Source of the DNA: Burkholderiales bacterium
GTDB lineage: Bacteria; Pseudomonadota; Gammaproteobacteria; Burkholderiales; Burkholderiaceae_F
Reading direction: 5' to 3'
Length of the DNA stretch: 64,000 nt
NCBI GenBank assembly: GCA_016716275.1
Contig: JADJWR010000002.1
Location: forward strand, 496,001 to 560,000
A program made the translations under genes and the position numbers. Each line of letters begins with the position of its first letter. Position 1 is the first letter of the stretch. The notes under the pieces were generated by a model that was not told the DNA's origin, did no database searches, and saw only the letters and a program-made list of their open reading frames with translations. Positions 44,283-53,304 of the stretch are shown one piece after another.

Positions 44283-44298
44283 TGCACCAAAGGGCAGG
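44283..44298 (+). promoter_or_regulatory. Shared 16-base motif upstream of the sulfatase gene
   Basis: An exact second copy of TGCACCAAAGGGCAGG, 123 bases before the sulfatase ATG and just after the receiver stop. The remainder of this 189-base gap holds no supportable gene. Confidence 0.5.
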
Positions 44299-44421
44299 CG
44301 GCGCTGCCCCATCCGCCGATGCCGCGATGAACGGCCTGTCGCACCATCGCACGATGCTGCCCCCGCAACGCGCCGGGTGGCAGTCCACGCAGATCCACCC
44401 ACCAATGAGGGAAGGGGCGAT

Positions 44422-45981
44422 ATGAGAATCATCCGGAAATTCGCGGCAGCGGCCACGTTGCTGCTCGGCGCCGCGGCCGCGTCGCCCGTCTGGGCGCAGG
44501 CGCCGGCCGCGGGCGCAAAGAGGCCGAACATCCTCGTCATCTGGGGCGACGACATCGGCCAGTTCAACATCAGCGCCTACAACCGCGGGATGATGGGCTA
44601 CAAGACGCCGAACATCGACCGCATCGCCAACGAAGGCGCGCTGTTCACCGACTGGTACGGCCAGCAGAGCTGCACCGCCGGCCGCGCCGCCTTCATCACC
44701 GGCCAGTCGCCGATCCGCACCGGCCTGACCAAGGTCGGCCTGCCGGGCGCGCCGGAGGGCATGAAGAAGGAGGACCCGACCATCGCCACGCTGCTGCGGG
44801 CGCACGGCTACGTCACCGGTCAGTTCGGCAAGAACCACCTCGGCGACCGCGACGAGATGCTGCCGACCAACCACGGCTTCGACGAGTTCTTCGGCAACCT
44901 GTACCACCTGAACGCCGAGGAGGAGCCGGAGAACCCCGACTACTTCAAGAACCCCGAGCTGAAGAAGAAGTTCGGCCCGCGCGGCGTGATCCACAGCTTC
45001 GCCGACGGCCGCATCACCGACACGGGGCCGCTGACGCGCAAGCGCATGGAGACGATCGACGAGGAAGTCACGGCGAAGACGCTCGACTTCATGCAGCGCG
45101 CCAAGGCGGCCGACAAGCCGTTCTTCGTCTGGTGGAACTCGACGCGGATGCATGTCTTCACCCACCTGAAGAAGGAGTCGGACGGCAAGACCGGCCTGGG
45201 CATCTACGCCGACGGCATGGTCGAGCACGACGGCCACGTCGGCCAGGTGCTCGCCAAGCTCAAGGAGCTGGGCCTGGAGGAGAACACGATCGTCATGTAC
45301 TCGACCGACAACGGTGCCGAGACCTTCACCTGGCCCGACGGCGGCACGACGATGTTCCGCGGCGAGAAGAACACCAACTGGGAGGGCGGCTACCGCGTGC
45401 CGACGATGATCAAGTGGCCGGGCGTCATCAAGCCGGGCACGGTCATCAACGACATCGGCGCGCACGAGGACATGCTGCTGACGCTGGTCAACGCCGCCGG
45501 CGGCAAGGACGTCGCGGAGAACTTGAAGAAGGGCGTGACGATCGGCGGCCGCAGCTACAAGGTCCATCTCGACGGCTACGACCTCGGCCCGGCGCTGCGC
45601 GGCGAAACCAAGGAGTGGCCGCGCCGCGAGTTCATCTACTGGACCGACGACGGCCAGGTCGCCGCGCTGCGCTACGACAACTGGAAGATCACCTTCCTCG
45701 AGCAGAAGGCGCACGGCCTGCGGGTGTGGCAGGAGCCGTTCACGGTGCTGCGCGCGCCGCTGCTGACCAACCTGCGCATGGACCCGTTCGAGCGCGCCGA
45801 GTACGAGAACGCGATGGGTTACCAGCGCTGGTTCATGGAGCGGATGTTCCTCATCGCGCCGGCGGGCGCGTACGTGGGCAACTGGCTGCAGAGCTTCCGC
45901 GAGTTCCCGCCGCGCCAGAAGCCGGGCAGTTTCAACCTCGAGCGCGTGATGGAGGCGGTTTCGACTCCGGCCAAGAACTGA
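44422..45981 (+). CDS. Exported arylsulfatase-family enzyme
   Basis: A 519-residue sulfatase with a signal peptide ending SPVWAQA. The metal site begins ILVIWGDDIGQFN, and the modification motif is SCTAGRAAF (CxAxR), whose cysteine would be converted to formylglycine. YSTDNGAETFTWPDGGTTMF supplies the second metal-binding Asp-Asn pair. Start ATG 44422 follows GGGAAGGGG. Substrate could be a sulfate ester or a phosphonate-like compound. No formylglycine-generating enzyme is adjacent. A strong terminator follows, so it is probably monocistronic and controlled by the upstream signalling genes. Confidence 0.92.
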   Translation: MRIIRKFAAAATLLLGAAAASPVWAQAPAAGAKRPNILVIWGDDIGQFNISAYNRGMMGYKTPNIDRIANEGALFTDWYGQQSCTAGRAAFITGQSPIRTGLTKVGLPGAPEGMKKEDPTIATLLRAHGYVTGQFGKNHLGDRDEMLPTNHGFDEFFGNLYHLNAEEEPENPDYFKNPELKKKFGPRGVIHSFADGRITDTGPLTRKRMETIDEEVTAKTLDFMQRAKAADKPFFVWWNSTRMHVFTHLKKESDGKTGLGIYADGMVEHDGHVGQVLAKLKELGLEENTIVMYSTDNGAETFTWPDGGTTMFRGEKNTNWEGGYRVPTMIKWPGVIKPGTVINDIGAHEDMLLTLVNAAGGKDVAENLKKGVTIGGRSYKVHLDGYDLGPALRGETKEWPRREFIYWTDDGQVAALRYDNWKITFLEQKAHGLRVWQEPFTVLRAPLLTNLRMDPFERAEYENAMGYQRWFMERMFLIAPAGAYVGNWLQSFREFPPRQKPGSFNLERVMEAVSTPAKN

Positions 45982-46010
45982 CCTCGACCGGCTGGGCGGC
46001 ACACAGGCAG

Positions 46011-46050
46011 GCCGACGGCGCCCGTTTCGTGGCGCCGTCGGCTTTTTCTT
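46011..46050 (+). terminator. Rho-independent terminator of the sulfatase gene
   Basis: A perfect 12-base stem (46011-46022 with 46031-46042) and an 8-base loop are followed by TTTTTCTTT. It lies 29 bases after the sulfatase stop codon. Confidence 0.93.
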
Positions 46051-46101
46051 TGGCGCACCGGGCAGCCGGTCGCGCCGCGCGACGCTGCTAACCTGCCGGC
46101 C

Positions 46102-48511
46102 GTGACCGCGCGGAAGAACGGAACGTCAACGACCGGCTCGGCCCGCAGCCCGGGCCTGCGGCGCGGGCTCTGGCTGGTGCTGGCCCTGGCCGCGGCGGCG
46201 GTGCTGGCCGTGGCCTGGCTGGCGTCGCGGCCGTCGGCGGTGACCGTCGCGCCGGCGGGTTCTTCCGCCTCTTCCTCGGCGCCGCCTGCCGAGACGGCGC
46301 CGCCCTCGCCGGCCTACGTCGGCACCGCCGCCTGCGCCTCGTGCCACGCGAAGGAACATCAGGCGTGGCAGGGCTCCCAGCACGACCGCGCGATGGCCGA
46401 GGCGAACGAGGCCACGGTGCTCGGCAACTTCGCCGGCGCGAAGTTCAGCCACGGCGGCGTGACCTCGACCTTCTTCCGCCGCGACGGCAGGTTCTTCGTC
46501 AACACCGACGGCCCCGACGGCAGGCTCGCCGACTTCGAGATCAGATACACCTTCGGCGTGACGCCGCTGCAGCAGTACCTGGTGGAGATGCCGGGCGGCC
46601 GGCTGCAGGCGCTCGGCATCGCCTGGGACGCGCGGCCGGCGAAGACGGGCGGGCAGCGCTGGTTCCACCTCTACCCGGATCGCACGCTGAAAGCCGGCGA
46701 CCCGCTGCACTGGACCGGCATCGACCAGACCTGGAACTACCAGTGCGCCGACTGCCACTCGACCAACCTGCGCAAGAACTACGACGAGAAGACCGACCGC
46801 TACGCCACCACCTGGACCGACGTCGACGTCGGCTGCGAGGCCTGCCACGGCCCGGGGTCGAACCATGTCGCCTGGGCGAAGAAGGAGGGCGACGGGCAGC
46901 GCCACCAGGCGGACAAGGGGCTCACGGTCGTGCTCGACGAGCGGCGCGGCGTCGGCTGGGCGATCGACGCGGCCACCGGCAACGCGGCGCGCTCACGGCC
47001 ACGCGAGACTTCGCGCGAGATCGAGACCTGCGCCCGCTGCCACGCGCGGCGAGGACAGTTCACCGACGCCTGGCATGCCGGCAACCGCCTCGCCGACGGC
47101 TATCGCGCGGCGCTGATCGAGCCGGGCCTGTACTGGGACGACGGGCAGCAGCGCGACGAGGTCTTCAACCACGGCTCGTTCCTCGGCAGCCGGATGCACG
47201 CCCGAGGCGTCACCTGTTCCGACTGCCACGACCCGCACAGCGGCAGGACGCGCGCCGGGCAACGCGGTCTGCGCGCAATGCCACCTGCCGGCGAAGTACG
47301 ACACCGCGTCCCATCATCACCACGCGCCGGGTTCGAAAGGGGCCGAGTGCACCGCCTGCCACATGCCGACCACGACCTACATGGTCGTCGACCCGCGCCA
47401 CGATCACGGCTTCCGCGTCCCGCGACCGGACCGCACCGTGAGCCTCGGCACGCCGAACGCCTGCAATCAGTGTCATACGGACAAGAAGCCCGAGTGGGCG
47501 GCGGCCGCCATCAAGTCCTGGTATCCGCATCCGAAGCCCGGCTACCAGACCTTCGCCGAGGCGTTTGCGCTGGCCGGGCGCGGCGCACCGGGCGCGCTGC
47601 AGGCGCTCGTGGCGGTGGCGGCGGACCGCGAGTTGTCCGGCTTCGTTCGAGCCGGTGCGATCCGGCGGCTCGGCCCGTACCTGAGTCCCGCGACGCTGCC
47701 TACCATCCGCACGGCGCTCGGCGATGCGGATTCGCAGGTGCGCGCCGCCGCGGTCGGGGTTCTCCCTGGCGCGGACGCCGGCCTGCGCGGCCAGTTGCTG
47801 CCGGGACTTCTCGGCGATCCGGTGCGCCAGGTCAGGATGGACGCGGCGCGCGCGCTCGCCGGCGAACCGGAATCGCGCCTGCCGCCGCAGGAGCGCGCCC
47901 GGTTCTCGTCGGCGCTCGACGAGTACGTCGCGGCGGAACGCTTCAACGTCGACCGGCCAGAAGGCCGCGCCAGCCTCGGCAACCTGCACGCGGTGCAGGG
48001 ACGGTTCGACGAGGCCGTGGCGGCTTTCCGCGGCGCGCTCGCGCTCGACCCGAGCTTCGAGCAGGCGGCGTTGAACCTGGCCGACCTGTATCGCAGCCGC
48101 GGGCTTGAAGGCGAAGCCGACCGGACGCTGCGCGAGGTGCTGAAGCGCAACCCGCGTTCGGCACCGGCGCGCTTTGCGCTCGGGCTGTCGTTGACCCGGC
48201 AGAGCCGCGCCGCCGAAGCGCTGAAGGAACTCGCCGAAGCAGCGAAGCTGGCGCCCGAGAACACCCGCTTCGCCTACGTCCACGCGGTGGCGCTGAACGA
48301 TGCCGGCAGGGGCGGCGAGGCGCGGCGCGAGCTCGAAGGCGCGCTGAAACGGCAACCCTACGACCGCGAGGTGCTGCTGGCGCTGGCGCTGTTCGAGCGC
48401 GACGCCGGCAGTCGCGCGCGTGCGCTGGGCCATGCGCAACGGCTGGCGGAGCTCGAACCTGAAAGCCCGCAGGTCAAGCAACTCGTCCGCGAGCTGGGAG
48501 GCGGACCCTGA
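46102..48511 (+). pseudogene. Octaheme cytochrome c with TPR repeats, frameshifted
   Basis: A secreted or membrane-anchored protein of about 803 residues if repaired. An N-terminal membrane segment (LVLALAAAAVLAVAWLAS) is followed by CxxCH haem sites: CASCH, CADCH, CEACH, CARCH and CSDCH in the first frame, and CAQCH, CTACH and CNQCH in the second. After these come HEAT-like and then TPR repeats (GRASLGNLHAVQGRFDEAVA). The frame changes near 47254-47258, where SGRTRA should continue as PGNAVCAQCH; two missing C or one extra base explains it. The GTG at 46102 is the start. This TPR-cytochrome family is often fused in this order. Electron-transfer partners are unknown. Confidence 0.8.
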
Positions 48512-48614
48512 GCGGCGCGCGGGCCCGGTGGGGCGGGACGCACGCGCCCTCCGGCACTGTGCGGCAATCCGCGCGACAATTCGCCTGCTGTTCGACAACA
48601 GCAGGAGGCAAGCA

Positions 48615-49202
48615 ATGAAACGTGATGATCTCTTGAAGTCGTTCAGGGCCGCTCTTGCCATGGTCGCCGTCGCGGGCTCGCTGGCGATGGCGCCGACGCT
48701 TTCGCCGGCGCAGGTTCCGGGAAAGACATCCGCCGCTGAACTGGGCCGCAGCGCCAACAGCGCGCTGCAGCAGCTGTACGCCAAGGTTCCGGCGGCCAAG
48801 GCAATCGGCAAGCAGGCAACCGCCGTGCTGGTGTTCCCCGGCGTCACCAAGGCGGGTCTGGGCGTCGGCGCCCAGTACGGCGAGGGCGCGCTGCTCAAGG
48901 GCGGCAAAGCGGTCGCCTACTACAACACGGCCGGCGCCTCGTACGGCCTGCAGGCGGGCGCGCAGACCTACGGTTATGCAATGTTCTTCATGAACGAGGC
49001 CGCGCTGAAGCAACTCGACAAGGCGGACGGCTTCGAGGTGGGTGTCGGCCCCAGCGTCGTCTTGATCGACGAAGGCAAGGCAAAGACCATGACCTCGACG
49101 ACGATGAAGGACGACATCTACGCGTTCATCTTCGGCCAGCAGGGGCTGATGGCCGGGCTCGGCGTGCAGGGCAACAAGATCACCCGGATCACTCCGAAGT
49201 AG
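48615..49202 (+). CDS. SYLF/Ysc84-domain protein, exported
   Basis: A 195-residue protein with an AGGAGG ribosome site (48603-48608), a signal peptide (SFRAALAMVAVAGSLAMAPT) and a SYLF lipid-binding domain: AVLVFPGVTKAGLGVGAQYG, AYYNTAGASYGLQAGAQTYG and MKDDIYAFIFGQQGLMAGLG. The fold binds phosphoinositides in eukaryotes, while in bacteria the role is unclear, probably at the outer envelope. It is monocistronic. Confidence 0.9.
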   Translation: MKRDDLLKSFRAALAMVAVAGSLAMAPTLSPAQVPGKTSAAELGRSANSALQQLYAKVPAAKAIGKQATAVLVFPGVTKAGLGVGAQYGEGALLKGGKAVAYYNTAGASYGLQAGAQTYGYAMFFMNEAALKQLDKADGFEVGVGPSVVLIDEGKAKTMTSTTMKDDIYAFIFGQQGLMAGLGVQGNKITRITPK

Positions 49203-49326
49203 CCGCGAAACCGTTGGTATTCGGCTCGCCTCGCCCCGACTGGTGCGGAGCCCTGCGGAGCGTCGTGTTTCCGGCGGTGCCGGGGTGGCCGCCTGAACCT
49301 CGACGCAGGCGTTCGAGACAGCCACC

Positions 49327-49965
49327 TTGAGAATCGACTTCGTCTCCGACGTCACCTGCCCGTGGTGCGCGATTGGCTTCAGCGCGCTCGAGCAGGCGAT
49401 CGAGCGGCTCGGGGCCGAGCTGCCGGTCGAGCTGCACCTGCAGCCATTCGAGCTGAACCCGGAGATGCCGCCGGAAGGCGAGGACATCGTCCGCTACATG
49501 GCGCGCAAGTACGGCAAGAGCCCGGAAGACGTGGCCGACCGGCAGGCCGAGATCCGCGGTCGCGGCGCCGGCGTCGGCTTCGTCTTCGGCACCCGTACGC
49601 GGACCTGGAACACCTTCGACGCTCACCGCCTGCTGCACTGGGCGGGACTGCAGGGGCACGCGGTCGAACTCAAACAGGCGCTGCTCGCTGCCTATCACAC
49701 GCGCGGCGAGAACCCGGGCGCGCACCAGGTGCTGCTGCGACTGGCCGGCGAGGCCGGGCTCGATGTCGATCGCGCACGCGCCGTGCTGGAAGGCGGCGAG
49801 TTCGCCGCCGAGGTGCGCGAGCGGCAGCGCCACTGGTGGGCGCTCGGCGTCCACTCGGTGCCGTCGGTGATCGTCGACGGTCGACACCTGATCCAGGGCG
49901 GCCAGCCGGCCGAGGTGTACGAACAGGCGCTGCGCGAGATCGCAGCCGGTCGCGCCGACGACTGA
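49327..49965 (+). CDS. DsbA-family thiol oxidoreductase (FrnE-like)
   Basis: A 212-residue cytoplasmic DsbA-fold protein. The active site CPWC lies at the N-terminus (IDFVSDVTCPWCAIGF), and the cis-proline region is GVHSVPSVIVDGRHLIQGGQ. RTRTWNTFDAHRLLHWAGLQ is typical of the FrnE and HCCA isomerase branch. There is no signal peptide. The start is a TTG with a poor ribosome site, but no ATG precedes the conserved strand. Substrate is unknown. Confidence 0.87.
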   Translation: MRIDFVSDVTCPWCAIGFSALEQAIERLGAELPVELHLQPFELNPEMPPEGEDIVRYMARKYGKSPEDVADRQAEIRGRGAGVGFVFGTRTRTWNTFDAHRLLHWAGLQGHAVELKQALLAAYHTRGENPGAHQVLLRLAGEAGLDVDRARAVLEGGEFAAEVRERQRHWWALGVHSVPSVIVDGRHLIQGGQPAEVYEQALREIAAGRADD

Positions 49966-50070
49966 ACCGTTGCACGCGGCCGAGGCTCCGATGCGCGGCG
50001 CCGTCGCGGACGGCGCGTGCGGGCCTTTCGCCTGCCATCGGCTGGCGCCTACCGTGAACCCGTCGCGGGG

Positions 50071-50100
50071 TTGCCTCGCTTCAATTAGTTCAATTATTGT
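50071..50100 (+). promoter_or_regulatory. Putative arsR promoter with direct repeats
   Basis: An AT-rich island in GC-rich sequence. TTGCCT (50071-50076) and TATTGT (50095-50100) are spaced 18 bases apart. TTCAATTA occurs twice in direct orientation (50080-50087 and 50089-50096) in the spacer. It lies just before the arsR start and could bind the regulator; this is inference. Confidence 0.55.
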
Positions 50101-50114
50101 AGAAACATAGATTA

Positions 50115-50474
50115 ATGACCGGGCCGACGATGGCGCGCAAGGACGAATCCGGGCAGACCGCCCGCTTCGCCGACATGCTGGCGGCGATCGGCACCGAGCC
50201 GCGGCTGCGCATCCTGCGGCTGCTGCTCGCCGCGCATCCGGGCGGCATGGTGGTCGGCGATATCGCGGCCGAGCTGGCGATCGCCGGCTCGACGCTGTCG
50301 CACCACCTGGAGAAACTGCGCAACGAGCAACTGGTGACGGTGCGGCGCGACGGGACCTTCCTCTGGTATGCCGCCAACACCGGGGCGCTGCAGGAGCTGC
50401 TCGGCTTCCTGTACGCCGAGTGCTGCACCCGCAACCGGGTGATCGATCCGAGCCGTATCGTCTGCTGCAAGTGA
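50115..50474 (+). CDS. arsR: ArsR-family metalloregulator
   Basis: A 119-residue winged-helix repressor. The helix-turn-helix is in ELAIAGSTLSHHLEKLRNEQ and the wing follows, with VTVRRDGTFLWYAA. The C-terminus has a cysteine pair (AECCTRN) and ends IVCCK, which may form an As(III) site different from the classical one in helix 3. A second in-frame ATG lies five codons downstream. It starts the operon arsR-arsM, and arsM begins 16 bases after its stop. Confidence 0.9.
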   Translation: MTGPTMARKDESGQTARFADMLAAIGTEPRLRILRLLLAAHPGGMVVGDIAAELAIAGSTLSHHLEKLRNEQLVTVRRDGTFLWYAANTGALQELLGFLYAECCTRNRVIDPSRIVCCK

Positions 50475-50490
50475 ATGAAAGGAGAGCGAG

Positions 50491-51375
50491 ATGTCTGCGC
50501 AACCCGATGTGAAGGAAGTCGTGCGGGAGAAGTACGGCGCCGCCGCGCGGCGAGTCAGCCAGGGCGGCGGCTGCTGCGGCGGCAGAGGCTGCGACCCGAT
50601 CACGACCAATCTGTACGACGCGGCGCAGGGCGGCGAAGTGCCGGCCGACGCGCTGGCGGCCTCCCTCGGTTGCGGCAACCCGACGGCGCTGGCCGAACTG
50701 AAGCCCGGCGAGACGGTGCTCGACCTCGGCTCCGGAGGCGGCATCGACGTGCTGCTGTCGGCGCGCCGGGTCGGGCCGACCGGCAAGGCGTTCGGGCTCG
50801 ACATGACCGACGACATGCTGGCGCTGGCCGAGCAGAACAGGCGCCGCAGCGGCCTGACGAACGTGCACTTCCTGAAGGGCGAGATCGAGCACATCCCGCT
50901 GCCCGACGAGTCGGTCGACGTGATCATCTCCAACTGCGTGATCAACCTGTCGGGCGACAAGGACCGCGTGCTGCGCGAGGCCTTCCGTGTGCTGAAGCCC
51001 GGCGGCCGCTTCGCGGTATCCGACGTGGTGGTGCGCGGCGAGGTGCCGCCGGCGATCCGGCGCAGCATGGAACTGTGGGCCGGCTGCGTGGCCGGTGCGC
51101 TGTCGGATCGCGACTACCTCGACAAGCTGGCCGCCGCCGGTTTCGCAGATGCAGCCATCGAGGTCACCCGCGTCTACCGTGCCGAAGACGCGCGCGAGCT
51201 GCTGGCCGGGCAGGGCCCCGACCTCGAGGCGCTGGCCGCCGAGGTCGACGGGAAGTTCGTCGCCGCCTTCGTGCGGGCAACCAAGCCGGCGGCCGGCGCA
51301 GCACAGAGCGTGTCCACCGGCGTCGCCGCGTCGGCCTCGTCGTGCTGCGCGCCGTCGTGCTGCGGCGGCGGCTGA
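50491..51375 (+). CDS. arsM: Arsenite S-adenosylmethionine methyltransferase
   Basis: A 294-residue enzyme that methylates As(III). The SAM motif is ETVLDLGSGGGIDVLLSARR. Conserved cysteines thought to bind arsenic are in SLGCGNPTAL, IISNCVINLSGDKDRVLREA and LWAGCVAGALSDRDYL. A cysteine-rich N-terminal GGGCCGGRGC and tail SSCCAPSCCGGG lie outside the catalytic fold. GAAAGGAGAGCGAG upstream is a good ribosome site. It is coupled to arsR. A dispersed palindrome follows the gene. Confidence 0.93.
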   Translation: MSAQPDVKEVVREKYGAAARRVSQGGGCCGGRGCDPITTNLYDAAQGGEVPADALAASLGCGNPTALAELKPGETVLDLGSGGGIDVLLSARRVGPTGKAFGLDMTDDMLALAEQNRRRSGLTNVHFLKGEIEHIPLPDESVDVIISNCVINLSGDKDRVLREAFRVLKPGGRFAVSDVVVRGEVPPAIRRSMELWAGCVAGALSDRDYLDKLAAAGFADAAIEVTRVYRAEDARELLAGQGPDLEALAAEVDGKFVAAFVRATKPAAGAAQSVSTGVAASASSCCAPSCCGGG

Positions 51376-51408
51376 CTTCGTCGGCCGCGCGGTCCGTTTC
51401 TGATGTCT

Positions 51409-51479
51409 GTCGCCCCGGCGCAGGCCCGGGCACAATTTTCGAGCGCCGACACCTGGCTGCCGGCCTTCGCCGGTACGAC
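51409..51479. repeat. 71-base diverged inverted repeat (REP-like)
   Basis: The left arm GTCGCCCCGGCGCAGGCC is identical to the arm of the element at 32080. The right arm (51453-51479), read in complement, begins GTCGTACCGGCGAAGGCCGG, a related form. Total size nearly equals the other copy (72 bases). It lies between arsM and the permease gene, with no gene in this 210-base gap. Confidence 0.75.
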
Positions 51480-51585
51480 CGCGAGTCCACTGCCCGCTGC
51501 TCCTGCGCCTTGACACCGCTCAACCACCGGTCGCGCAGCGCGCCTAGCGTCTAGTCATCGCTCCGGAAGATCCGGAGAACAACCG

Positions 51586-53049
51586 ATGGACTGGCTGTCG
51601 ACCTACGTGCCGGCCATGCTGGCCGGCGGGGCGGGTAACCTGGCCGCCTACCTGGCGGCGCACGTGCTGCTGTGCCTGCTGCCGGCATTCTTCATCGCCG
51701 GCGCGATGTCGGCGCTGATCCCGAAGGAGTCGGTGACCCGCTTTCTCGGCCGCAGCACGCCGGGCACGGTGTCCTACCCGGCGGCGGCGGCGGCGGGCTC
51801 GCTGCTGGCGGTCTGCTCCTGCACCATCGTGCCGCTGTTCGCCGGCATCTACCGGAAAGGCGCCGGGCTCGGGCCGGCGATCACCTTTCTCTTCTTCGCG
51901 CCGGCGGCCAACATCCTGGCGCTGGTCTACACCGGCGGCGTGATCGGCGTCGACCTGGCGTTCGCGCGCTTCGTGCTGTCGCTCGCCTTCGGCATCGGCA
52001 TCGGCCTGATCATGGCGCTGCTGTTCCGCGCCGACGACGCGGCCCGTGATCGTGCCGCCGACGACGCCTTCGGCGCGCGCGGCGGCGGCATGCGGCCGGC
52101 GGCGCTGGCCTTCCTGCTGGTGTGGGTGGCGCTGCTGCTCGCCGGCACGCTGAAGCTCGGCGTGCTTACCGGTTCCTACGCGCAGTTCACCTTGCCATTG
52201 TCCGGCGCCGATGGCTGGCAGGCGGCGCTCGATCGCCTGGTGCCGTTCGACCCGCACAAGGGCGAGGAAGGCGTGTCGGTGCACGGCGTGCTGCTGATCG
52301 CACTGCTGGCGGCGATCGGCTTATCCGCGTGGCGCGGGCTGGAGCGCATCCACGACGGCATCACCCGCTGGACGCGGCTTTCCTTTGCCCTCGTCGCCGC
52401 CACGCTGCTGGTCGCCGCGCTGGCCGTGCAGGCCACGCCGGCCGGCCTGCAGATCGGGGTGACCGGCAAGTTCTTCGCCGTCGCACTCGCTCTTGCCGTG
52501 CTGCACCGGCTCGCCTGGCGCCGGCTGACCGAAGACGAACTGCGCGACTGGCTGTGGGAGTCGTGGCGCTTCGTGCGGCAGATCTTCCCGCTGCTGGTCG
52601 CCGGCGTATTCGTGGTCGGCATGTTCCGCGTGCTGATCCAGCCCGAGTGGATCCAGGCCGTCGCCGGCACCAACTCGATCGGCGCCAACCTGGCCGGCGT
52701 GGCCTTCGGTGTGTTCATGTATTTCCCGACGCTGGTCGAGGTGCCGATCGCGCAGATGTTCCTCGACCTCGGCATGCATCGCGGGCCGCTGCTCGCCTAC
52801 CTGATGGCCGACCCCGAACTGTCGCTGCAGAGCGTGCTGATCATCGCGGCGATCATCGGTCGGACCAAGGCCCTCACCTACGTCGGCCTGGTCGCGCTGT
52901 TCAGTGCCGTGGCCGGCTTCAGCTACGGCGCATGGATCGACGGAACTCCCGTGGTCGTGCTGGCGCTCGCGCTGGCGGCCTTCGTCGGCCTGCTCGCCGC
53001 GCTGCTGGCGTTCGCCTCGCGCCGCTCGGCCGCCCTTCACGGAGCCTGA
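51586..53049 (+). CDS. ArsP-like permease (DUF318/UPF0718)
   Basis: A 487-residue multi-spanning permease. Core motifs are SYPAAAAAGSLLAVCSCTIV, PLFAGIYRKGAGLGPAITFL and FFAPAANILALVYTGGVIGV; the second half has VAGVFVVGMFRVLIQP, FPTLVEVPIAQMFLDLGMHR and GRTKALTYVGLVALFS. Proteins of this type efflux organoarsenicals (ArsP) or other small molecules. A redox-active mini-thioredoxin starts two bases after its stop, the usual companion. Context after arsM favours export of methylated arsenic. Substrate is inferred. Confidence 0.88.
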   Translation: MDWLSTYVPAMLAGGAGNLAAYLAAHVLLCLLPAFFIAGAMSALIPKESVTRFLGRSTPGTVSYPAAAAAGSLLAVCSCTIVPLFAGIYRKGAGLGPAITFLFFAPAANILALVYTGGVIGVDLAFARFVLSLAFGIGIGLIMALLFRADDAARDRAADDAFGARGGGMRPAALAFLLVWVALLLAGTLKLGVLTGSYAQFTLPLSGADGWQAALDRLVPFDPHKGEEGVSVHGVLLIALLAAIGLSAWRGLERIHDGITRWTRLSFALVAATLLVAALAVQATPAGLQIGVTGKFFAVALALAVLHRLAWRRLTEDELRDWLWESWRFVRQIFPLLVAGVFVVGMFRVLIQPEWIQAVAGTNSIGANLAGVAFGVFMYFPTLVEVPIAQMFLDLGMHRGPLLAYLMADPELSLQSVLIIAAIIGRTKALTYVGLVALFSAVAGFSYGAWIDGTPVVVLALALAAFVGLLAALLAFASRRSAALHGA

Positions 53050-53051
53050 AA

Positions 53052-53300
53052 ATGCTCACCATCAAGGTTCTCGGTCCCGGCTGCGCCAACTGCCGCAAGC
53101 TGGAGGAAATCGCCCGCGCGGCGGTCGCCGCCGCCGGTGTCGAGGCGCAGGTCGTCAAGGTCACCGACATGCAGCAGATCGTCGGCTACGGCGTGCTGAA
53201 GACGCCCGGCCTGGTGGTCGACGAGAAGCTGGTGTCCTCCGGGCGCATCCCGTCGGCCGAGAACGTGGCCGAGTGGATCGCGGCGGTGCAGGGCCGGTGA
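53052..53300 (+). CDS. Mini-thioredoxin (redox-active disulfide protein)
   Basis: An 82-residue thioredoxin-fold protein of the thioredoxin_3/MTH895 type. The active site is GPGCANCRKLEE (CxxC), and the cis-proline region is LKTPGLVVDEKLVSSG. It starts two bases after the permease stop and is surely co-transcribed. It may reduce or gate the permease cysteines, or deliver electrons for arsenic handling. It is convergent with the antiporter gene. Confidence 0.92.
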   Translation: MLTIKVLGPGCANCRKLEEIARAAVAAAGVEAQVVKVTDMQQIVGYGVLKTPGLVVDEKLVSSGRIPSAENVAEWIAAVQGR

Positions 53301-53304
53301 ATTC

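Noticed and set aside
44422..45981. The EgtB/SenA-like protein as the formylglycine-generating enzyme for the sulfatase
   Set aside because: Its DinB-like domain with iron histidines and the adjacent egtD place it in the hercynine pathway. Shared fold is not evidence of that function.
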